Source: Flavobacterium limi
GTDB lineage: Bacteria > Bacteroidota > Bacteroidia > Flavobacteriales > Flavobacteriaceae
Reading direction: 5' to 3'
Assembly: GCF_010645075.1 (NCBI RefSeq)
Contig: NZ_JAADZV010000009.1
Span: forward strand, 124,001 to 188,000
Length of the DNA stretch: 64,000 nucleotides
In this document: in pieces, positions 53,910 to 61,893 of the stretch
Layout of the letters: the number at the start of each line of letters is the position of its first letter
How positions within the stretch are numbered: position 1 is the first letter of the stretch
Notes under the pieces: model-generated
What the model was told of the DNA's origin: nothing
The model's database searches: none
The model's input: only the letters and a program-made list of their open reading frames with translations
Program-made: the position numbers and the translations under genes

Positions 53910-55265
53910 ATGAGAAAACTTTACTTATTATTGTTTTTAGGATTTTGTCTAAATGGATTTGGACAGATAGTTCCTAGCTATACTTATTTATTTTATCAAA
54001 CCATTACCGACAATATTAATTATGAATGGTATACTTATGATGAGTATTTATATAATCCGTCCGGTGGCCCTGCGGTTAATCTTACAGGAGCTGACCGTTT
54101 TTTTTTAAATTCACCCAGATCTACTTATGTTAATAACAATGTACCTGTAGACCTGAATACAACTAACTATAGGTTTTCATTATGGGGATACATAACCTTT
54201 GGTGGTGAATTAGATGATTTTAATAATGCAATTTCTATTCAGGACTTACTAAAAGGCAGTGTATACAAACAGTTAAGAGGTGAAGCATATTCTGAACTAA
54301 CCCCCAACGACCTGGCAATATCAAATTTAGGAACAACTGAAGTTTGCGCCGGAGAAATGTTAAATTTAGTAGCAACACCTGCCGGATTTCATAACTATGT
54401 TTATCACTGGCAATACTCTTTAGATGGTCAAATTACCTGGAGTGATGTACCTGAAAAAGTTGTAGGCGGGCACAACATGAATAATACTGAAGTTTCAAGG
54501 TTTTCTATTTTTGATCTATTAGGTGAAAATCACAAAAATCATTATGGCCCTATATACTTTAGAATTGGATATAATCAAGACCGGATATTCTCTACCAATA
54601 CAATTCAAATTGATTATAATCCCTGTGCACCAACTGTTACCGATGTACAATACAAAGGTCCTAATTGCAGCGGAGAGGGCATTCAAAAATTGGAAATTAC
54701 ATTCGACAGGGCATTGGATACTAACAAAGATGAAAATCTTTACCAATTATATATAAGAGAAACTATAAACAATTCTGGTGAAATCAAATCAACCCCAATG
54801 TTTTCTGTAAGCAATGTTACATATCCTGCTGGCTCTAAAATATATTCTTATTCTAATATATCAAATTTTACAAGTTTAGAGAGTGGTCGGGAATATGAAG
54901 TTTTTTATCAGGCACAAGTCAAACATCCTACCGTTCCTAATTCTTCCATACTGAAAGGTGTTTTGATAGGTTCAAAACCTTTTACTTATTATAATCCGCC
55001 TCCACTTACTTTTCAAGTCAGGGCTGACAATCCTATATGCTATAATGGAAAAGTTAATATAAATATTGAAGCCGATGGTGGCACTCCTCCTTATTTTTAT
55101 AATGACCTAAATGGAGAAACTGAAATTGTCAACGGAGTAACACAGGTAAAAAGAATACAATTTGATCCATCAGACAAAAATAAAAAAACTGTGACCATAC
55201 AACAGGCAGAACTAAAAGAGTACAACATCAAAGTAACAGATTCAAATAACTGCATTGAGCAATAA
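53910..55265 (+). CDS. Exported protein ending in one SprB-type module, paralogue 2
   Basis: This 451-residue protein starts at ATG 53910 (signal peptide MRKLYLLLFLGFCLNGFGQ), 4 nt after the previous stop. It repeats the paralogue-1 layout in shorter form: CAGEMLNLVATPAGFHN, HWQYSLDGQITWSDVPEKVV, YGPIYFRIGYN and CSGEGIQKLEITFDRAL. It ends in a single SprB-type module with PICYNGKVNINIEADGGTPPYFY and DSNNCIEQ. Two clear blocks are shared with paralogue 1, so this is a tandem duplication. No sorting domain. Confidence 0.75.
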   Translation: MRKLYLLLFLGFCLNGFGQIVPSYTYLFYQTITDNINYEWYTYDEYLYNPSGGPAVNLTGADRFFLNSPRSTYVNNNVPVDLNTTNYRFSLWGYITFGGELDDFNNAISIQDLLKGSVYKQLRGEAYSELTPNDLAISNLGTTEVCAGEMLNLVATPAGFHNYVYHWQYSLDGQITWSDVPEKVVGGHNMNNTEVSRFSIFDLLGENHKNHYGPIYFRIGYNQDRIFSTNTIQIDYNPCAPTVTDVQYKGPNCSGEGIQKLEITFDRALDTNKDENLYQLYIRETINNSGEIKSTPMFSVSNVTYPAGSKIYSYSNISNFTSLESGREYEVFYQAQVKHPTVPNSSILKGVLIGSKPFTYYNPPPLTFQVRADNPICYNGKVNINIEADGGTPPYFYNDLNGETEIVNGVTQVKRIQFDPSDKNKKTVTIQQAELKEYNIKVTDSNNCIEQ

Positions 55266-55281
55266 TCTTAAGATAAAAATT

Positions 55282-58200
55282 ATGAAAAAACATTTACTAT
55301 TATTATTGCTTATCACAAGTTTTTGGGGTTATTCACAAACTCAGGCTACTGTTACCCCGAATGCTGTTGATGGTGCCAGAACTGTAACTTTTGTCAATCC
55401 TGCTCCTATTGAGATTGACGGAGTACTCAACAAAACAGATGCGACAGGCTTTGGTCTGGCAAATGGTACATTAACTGTAGTCTTTAAAGGCGGAACTGGC
55501 ACTTATGACTATATCTGGACGAAAGATGGCTCATCTATTACAGCTGTAACTGACTGGTCAAAATTAACATATGGAAAATACACTATAAAAGCGAAAGATA
55601 AGAATGGTGTATGTGAAAGTCTGGCTTATCCTTTTACAATCGGGCAACCTGCTAAGCTTGAGGTTATTATTAATGGTAACGCCGTTTTATGTCATGGTAA
55701 AAATACAGGATCACTTTCTGTAACTCAAACACTAGGTGGAACAGAGACTACAGGTTATACCTATAAATGGTTTAAAAGCAACGGGAGTACTTTTGATGAT
55801 ATCAACCGAACAGATCTTACAATTTCTAGCGGTTTGTATACAGGAACTTATAAGGTATTAGTTACTGACAATGCGACTCCCGCAAATTCAGAATGGTCTA
55901 ATGAATTTTATATCTCCCAGCCTGCAGCCGCTATATCTGTTACAGAAACCCAAACTAACCTAACCTGTAATGACAGCAATAATGGTACTATCTCACTAAA
56001 TATTAACGGTGGTACTCCAGGATATTCAATTCTTTGGAATGGTACCTTTACCACAACCCATATAACGGGACAAGCAGACAGAACAGGTTTACCTCCTGGA
56101 AATTACTATTATACTATTACCGATGCAAATGGCTGTACCTATGATAGCACTAATGATATAATAATTACTGCTCCTTCAGAAGTAAGTATTAATTCTCTAA
56201 CAACTACACAACCATCCGGGACGAATAGTTCTGATGGAAAAATAACTATTAATGCTTCCGGAGGTACAGGCACTTATACCTATTTCCTTACGAAAGGCGG
56301 AATTACATCATCACACAGCAATAACATCATTACCAATCTTGAAAATGGTACTTATGAGGTTGTGGTTAAAGACAGTAACAATTGTACTTCTTTACCTGCT
56401 GTAGCAAAATTAGAAGCATTAGCGGTAACTTTTGTCAGCCAGCAAAATGTAAAATGTTATGGAGAGAATACAGGTACAATAACTGTACAGGCATCTGGAG
56501 GAACTCTTGCCAATAACTCTGCCTACCAATATCAATGGTACAAAGGTGCCACTAAAATAGATAACGAAACAAATGCAACATTACATAACCTTGGAGGAGG
56601 TTCTTACTCTGTTCAGGTAATGGATGATAAAATGGTACCTGTCACCTCGGCTGTTTATACTATTACATCTCCATTGCAGCCGCTATCGGTTGCAAGTAAT
56701 GCTGCAACCCAGCAACAAAATGTTTCCTGTAATGGTGGAAGTGATGGGAAAATTGAAATTAACGTAAGTGGAGGAACTTCAGGATATACATACAAATGGA
56801 GTGACGGGTCTGTCAGCAAAGACCGATACGGACTATCCACAGGAACCTATTCTGTAACCGTTACAGATGCAAACGGATGTACACAAAGCCTTACTGATAT
56901 CATAATTACAGATCCGGCTAAAATAACTATTTCATCCCCGTCTGTAACACATGTTGCGATTAATGGCCAAAGTACAGGGTCTGTTATTTTTCCATCAGAT
57001 CCTGTAGGCGGTAATGGTGGTTATACATACAAATGGACATCCAGTAATAGTTTTACATCGAGTGTACGAGATTTAAACGGAGTCAGGGCAGGAATTTATT
57101 ACTTGACCGTTTCTGATAAAAACTTATGTCAGTCTGTACAATACAGTTTTACAATTCTGGAAAAAAACAAACTGGAAGTAATTATTAAAGAATCTGCTTT
57201 TATTAAATGTAACGGGGACTCTAATGGTCAGTTGATTACGGAAGTTACAGGAGGTGTTGCGCCTTATAAATACAGATGGGAAAAGAATGGAACTACATTA
57301 TCCGGAGAAAATTCAGCGAGTCTTTCAAATATAGGATTCGGCAATTATAGCGTTTTTGTGACTGATAGTGCAAATCCTGCACCCGGGCCTTTTGCTACCG
57401 CAGAACAACTCAATTTTACATTAGTGCAACCTGACAAGCTAAAAGTATCCCTTTCCAAGCAAACCAATGTTTTGTGCTTTGGTGAAGCAACAGGTGCTAT
57501 CGAAATTACAATTGAAGGAGGAACTGCACCTTACACCCAGCAATGGACCAAAGACGGTACAAGCTATACAGGAAACTTAAATACGCTTGAAGCTGGTGAA
57601 TATAACGTAATTGTTAAAGATGCAATTGGACATGAATGTACTGCAACTCTTAGCCAGCCAGTCAAAATTAGCCAACCCACTGCCCCACTTCAGGTTTCAA
57701 GTCCGGGACCTGTACATCTAAAAGGTTTTGAAACCAATGATGGAAGTATATCCGTTACTGTTACCGGTGGAAAACCAAATTATAGCTACGAATGGAGAAA
57801 AGGCAGTGCAACTGCAATAATTGGTACTGGAGCCTCAATAGCCAATCTCAGCGCCGGCATCTATCACTTAATTATAAAAGATGCTAATGGCTGTACGCTG
57901 CCTCAAATTGATTATACTGTTACCCAGCCTGATAAACTTGAAGTGGTTAGTTTAATTCAGACTCCTTTTACAAATATTCTTTGTAAGGGAGATTTTTCAG
58001 GAGAATACACAATGATAGTAAAAGGTGGTGTTAAAGAATATCGTTTTGAATGGATCAACACTACGACCGGAATAAAATATACTTCTAACGAGATCATTTC
58101 TGCTGCTTCAACGTCTTCAAAAGCATCTGGTTTAGGAGCAGGCAGTTATGTAGTTACTGTTAAAGATGCAAATAGTAATGCTCTTTTTGGAACCAATACA

Positions 58201-61200
58201 TTTACGATTACTGAACCGGATCAATTGGCTTTTACATACACAAAAGAAAATGTTTCCTGTTTTGGAGGAAATAACGGAACGATTACACTCCACATAACTG
58301 GGGGAACAAAAGATACTGACCTCACAAAACCCTATTCTATAATTAGCACTGGAGGTAATGTCGATCATCAGAACGGAATCATTTCAGGACTTTCTGAAGG
58401 AACTTACACGATACGAGTAAATGACAAAAATCTTTGCGGACCTGTTGAACAAACTATTCAGATCACCCAGCCTGCTAAATCCGTAATTATAGAAGATAAT
58501 GCAATAGTTACACCAACTACCGGTTTTGGTTTATCAACTGGAAAAATAGAAATAAGCGCAGTGGGAGGAACATTACCTTACACCTACCAATGGAAAAATA
58601 ATGCTGGTACAATTGTGGGTACGAACAGTGCTGTGCTTTCTAATACTCCTGCTGGTATTTACAGTGTCACGGTAACCGATTCTAATCATTGTTTTGATTC
58701 AAAAACATATATAATTGAGCAGCCTACGAAACCTGCACTTACTGAAACACATCTTCAGGCTAAATGTAATGGCTTATTAGGTTCGCTAGTTGCTACAGCC
58801 AATGGAGGGGCAACTTATAATCAAAATCAGGCGGATAAAATTTACACCTATAATTTAAAAAATAAAAATACGACTGCTGTAACCAGCATTAACGGTAATA
58901 CAGCAAACTTTGCTAACATAGCTGATGGAGATTATTCCCTTACTGCAACTGATGCAAGCGGAATCGAATCGAATAGTATTGATGTAGTTTTTAAACAACC
59001 TACGCCGATTGTTGTTTCATTAGCTTCAAAATCAAACGTAAGATGTTTTGGAGATAAGGACGGAACAATTGCTCTTTCTGTATCAGGTGGAACTCCCGGA
59101 TACACCTATCAATGGAAAAAGAAAAATCTCTCCAACTCTATTTACGAAAACTTTACCCCAACGTCATTAAATACTTTCCCAGCAGGTATCTATGCAGTTG
59201 AAGTTCGTGATGCAAATTATAATATTAGCGATGCTACTCATTGTATTGGCGTTTTAGAAAACATTGAAATCACCCAACCTGATGATTTTAGATTTGATAT
59301 TGAAAAAATAACCTATCGTAACCCGACTGCAGTAAACGGTAATGACGGTACTCTGCACTTTGAAATCACAGGTGGAAAAGCTAACTATGAATATAAATTT
59401 TATACAAAAAATGGTGCAGGAGCAGAAACAATAATACAAACGATTTCCGATAGTCCTTCAATAACAGCTGATTTTTCGGGATTGACAAAGGATCATTATT
59501 ACATCTCTGCTCAGGATGCTACCGGATGTATCAAATATGCTGATTTTGATTTCAGGGACAATCCTTTAACTATAAGTGTAAACCAGAATCAAAACATTAG
59601 CTGTTATAATGCCAATAACGGGATTATAAAAATAACTGCAGATGGTGGTTGGGGTAGTAAAACATTCTCTTGGTATCATAATAATACTTTATTAGCTGAC
59701 GAAACCCAGGATGTCCTGCTAAATGCAAAACCAGGTAGTTATTATGCTATTGTAAAAGATTCAAAAAAAGTAGAAGTAACCAGCAATACAATCGTTATTA
59801 CACAGCCTGATCCGTTAGTATTTTCAACAACACAGGAACCTGTAAAATGTTTCGGGGACAGTAATGGAAAAATTACCTTAACAGCCTCTGGAGGAAATGG
59901 AAATTTCAGTTATCGCTATTTTTACAAAGGTTTGTTAGTTAAAGACTGGCAAAGTTTCACTAATGCAACCAATACAACTATTTCGGATTTAGCCGAAGGA
60001 GAATACACCATTTTTATAAAAGATTCCCAAGGATGTGATAGTCCAAATACGACTATCAAAATTACTTCTCCTATTGCATTAAGCATAACTGCTGTCACGT
60101 CTGCAGCTACCGGAAAAGGTTTAAGCAACGGATCTGCCAGCATTACTACACAGGGAGGTAATGGCAACTATACCTATAAATGGTTTAAAAGTGATAATAC
60201 CACTATCAATCAAAATACAAATACAGCAACAAACTTAGCTGCAGGCAAATATTACGTTGTGGTTTCAGATTCTAAAAACTGTGAACTGACTTCTGCATTA
60301 TTAGAAGTAACAGAACCGCCATTGCTGGAAACAAGTATTGCTGTTCAAAATGGTATCTTGTGTTATGGTGATAAAAACGGAAGCTTAAAATCAACGACAA
60401 CAGGAGGGTTCTTAAAGTCCGGAGAAAACTACACATACCAATGGTTTGAAAACGGAAATCCAACAGCCCTTGCATCAACTGCAACTTTAAGCGGTATTGG
60501 TAAAGGATCATACTATGCAATTGTTACTGATTCTAATGGTAATAAAGCTACAAGTCCAGTTCTGGCTGTAACAGAACCTGCAATTTTAACCAATATACTG
60601 ACATCTGATTATGTGTTATGCGGAGATTTTAATGACTGGACTATAAACGCAACACCAACAGGTGGTACCCAGCCGTACAATTATTCGTGGAATACAGGAG
60701 CTAAAACAGCCAGTATACAAAACGTCCCTCCCGGAAATTATAGTGTAGTGGTGACTGATAGTGGTGGCTGTACAATTATAAAAACGATTACAACAACAGC
60801 TCCTGCTCATCTGGATGCAGCAGAAAAAATAAAAATTCCAACCTGCTATGGCGGTTCTGATGCTACAATCGTAGTAACTCCCATAGCCGGAATTGCACCT
60901 TATACTTATGCATGGAATACCGGAGAAAAAACAAATACTTTAAGCAATGCATCGGCAGGAAACTATACAATTGAAATTACAGATGCTAAAGGCTGCATTA
61001 TTTCCCGAAATTATACTATCGAAAATCCACCTAAAGATGTTATAAACCTTGGTGAAGATGTGACCTTATGCTGGGAACAGACTTTAACTATTAATGCTAC
61101 AATTGCAGATGACCAAGCAGCTTATTCATGGAAATCTGACAAAGGTTTTAGCAGCAATAAAGCCATGATTACAGTTTCTGAACCTGCGAATTATACCGTA

Positions 61201-61806
61201 ACTGTAACCAATAAATTAGGTTGTGAAGCTACAGATACCATTCAGATATTTAGTCAAAATACAGCTATCAATGCTGAATTTGCCATGTCAAGCCAGGTAT
61301 TCAAAAATGAAAAAATTATCATTGTGGACATCAGTAATCCTGCCGCTGATGAAATTGAATGGGTTTTACCTGCTAAAGCAAACATCGTAACTAAAAATAA
61401 GGATTATGCCGAAATCAGTTTTAGTGAAACCGGAGAGTATGAAATTACTTTAAACACTAAAAAAGGAAATTGCACCGCTTTCCAGACCAAACAAATTCTG
61501 GTTACCGAAGGAGAATATGAAGAAAATCCTGATGACGAACCTATTACTGAGAAAAAATTTGACCTGAAAATTTATCCGAACCCATCACAGGGAATTTTTA
61601 CAGTTGATGTAACCCTGGATAAAATTATGCCGGCACATGTTAAGGTATACAACTTAAACAACAACCTTATTATTGATTCTAAAAAAGAAGACGGAAAAGA
61701 CAATTATCTGTTCAACTTTAATTTAGGCGGATTGCCACCAGGACTTTATTTTGTACTGTTTGAATCGCAGCAGGGGAGCAAACTGAGAAAAATCATTATT
61801 CAGTAA
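55282..61806 (+). CDS. SprB-repeat adhesin-like protein with T9SS type A sorting domain
   Basis: The 2174-residue product starts at ATG 55282 (MKKHLLLLLLITSFWGYSQ), 16 nt after the preceding stop. It carries 22 SprB-type modules of about 80-90 residues (residues about 35-1935), typically C-x-G-x-x-x-G-x-I ... GG-x-x-x-Y-x-Y-x-W ... G-x-Y-x-V-x-V-x-D-x-N-x-C. Two PKD/Ig-like modules (about 1935-2080) follow, then the type A sorting domain (IYPNPSQGIFTVDV, VKVYNLNNNLI, LPPGLYFVLFE). SprB-type proteins are cell-surface adhesins used in gliding; this one is much smaller than SprB of F. johnsoniae. The modules run in an A-B-C pattern of cysteines described in the findings. Confidence 0.9.
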   Translation: MKKHLLLLLLITSFWGYSQTQATVTPNAVDGARTVTFVNPAPIEIDGVLNKTDATGFGLANGTLTVVFKGGTGTYDYIWTKDGSSITAVTDWSKLTYGKYTIKAKDKNGVCESLAYPFTIGQPAKLEVIINGNAVLCHGKNTGSLSVTQTLGGTETTGYTYKWFKSNGSTFDDINRTDLTISSGLYTGTYKVLVTDNATPANSEWSNEFYISQPAAAISVTETQTNLTCNDSNNGTISLNINGGTPGYSILWNGTFTTTHITGQADRTGLPPGNYYYTITDANGCTYDSTNDIIITAPSEVSINSLTTTQPSGTNSSDGKITINASGGTGTYTYFLTKGGITSSHSNNIITNLENGTYEVVVKDSNNCTSLPAVAKLEALAVTFVSQQNVKCYGENTGTITVQASGGTLANNSAYQYQWYKGATKIDNETNATLHNLGGGSYSVQVMDDKMVPVTSAVYTITSPLQPLSVASNAATQQQNVSCNGGSDGKIEINVSGGTSGYTYKWSDGSVSKDRYGLSTGTYSVTVTDANGCTQSLTDIIITDPAKITISSPSVTHVAINGQSTGSVIFPSDPVGGNGGYTYKWTSSNSFTSSVRDLNGVRAGIYYLTVSDKNLCQSVQYSFTILEKNKLEVIIKESAFIKCNGDSNGQLITEVTGGVAPYKYRWEKNGTTLSGENSASLSNIGFGNYSVFVTDSANPAPGPFATAEQLNFTLVQPDKLKVSLSKQTNVLCFGEATGAIEITIEGGTAPYTQQWTKDGTSYTGNLNTLEAGEYNVIVKDAIGHECTATLSQPVKISQPTAPLQVSSPGPVHLKGFETNDGSISVTVTGGKPNYSYEWRKGSATAIIGTGASIANLSAGIYHLIIKDANGCTLPQIDYTVTQPDKLEVVSLIQTPFTNILCKGDFSGEYTMIVKGGVKEYRFEWINTTTGIKYTSNEIISAASTSSKASGLGAGSYVVTVKDANSNALFGTNTFTITEPDQLAFTYTKENVSCFGGNNGTITLHITGGTKDTDLTKPYSIISTGGNVDHQNGIISGLSEGTYTIRVNDKNLCGPVEQTIQITQPAKSVIIEDNAIVTPTTGFGLSTGKIEISAVGGTLPYTYQWKNNAGTIVGTNSAVLSNTPAGIYSVTVTDSNHCFDSKTYIIEQPTKPALTETHLQAKCNGLLGSLVATANGGATYNQNQADKIYTYNLKNKNTTAVTSINGNTANFANIADGDYSLTATDASGIESNSIDVVFKQPTPIVVSLASKSNVRCFGDKDGTIALSVSGGTPGYTYQWKKKNLSNSIYENFTPTSLNTFPAGIYAVEVRDANYNISDATHCIGVLENIEITQPDDFRFDIEKITYRNPTAVNGNDGTLHFEITGGKANYEYKFYTKNGAGAETIIQTISDSPSITADFSGLTKDHYYISAQDATGCIKYADFDFRDNPLTISVNQNQNISCYNANNGIIKITADGGWGSKTFSWYHNNTLLADETQDVLLNAKPGSYYAIVKDSKKVEVTSNTIVITQPDPLVFSTTQEPVKCFGDSNGKITLTASGGNGNFSYRYFYKGLLVKDWQSFTNATNTTISDLAEGEYTIFIKDSQGCDSPNTTIKITSPIALSITAVTSAATGKGLSNGSASITTQGGNGNYTYKWFKSDNTTINQNTNTATNLAAGKYYVVVSDSKNCELTSALLEVTEPPLLETSIAVQNGILCYGDKNGSLKSTTTGGFLKSGENYTYQWFENGNPTALASTATLSGIGKGSYYAIVTDSNGNKATSPVLAVTEPAILTNILTSDYVLCGDFNDWTINATPTGGTQPYNYSWNTGAKTASIQNVPPGNYSVVVTDSGGCTIIKTITTTAPAHLDAAEKIKIPTCYGGSDATIVVTPIAGIAPYTYAWNTGEKTNTLSNASAGNYTIEITDAKGCIISRNYTIENPPKDVINLGEDVTLCWEQTLTINATIADDQAAYSWKSDKGFSSNKAMITVSEPANYTVTVTNKLGCEATDTIQIFSQNTAINAEFAMSSQVFKNEKIIIVDISNPAADEIEWVLPAKANIVTKNKDYAEISFSETGEYEITLNTKKGNCTAFQTKQILVTEGEYEENPDDEPITEKKFDLKIYPNPSQGIFTVDVTLDKIMPAHVKVYNLNNNLIIDSKKEDGKDNYLFNFNLGGLPPGLYFVLFESQQGSKLRKIIIQ

Positions 61807-61893
61807 TCTTAACTGATCCGACAACAAACATCAATTTAATAACGAACCCAAAGAGCACACTTTTTCGAATTTGATGCTCACAGCATATAAAGA

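Noticed and set aside
55282..61000. The repeat protein as the sprB gliding gene itself
   Set aside because: It is far shorter than SprB of F. johnsoniae and the neighbours differ (no sprC, sprD, sprF pattern seen), so only the repeat family is claimed.
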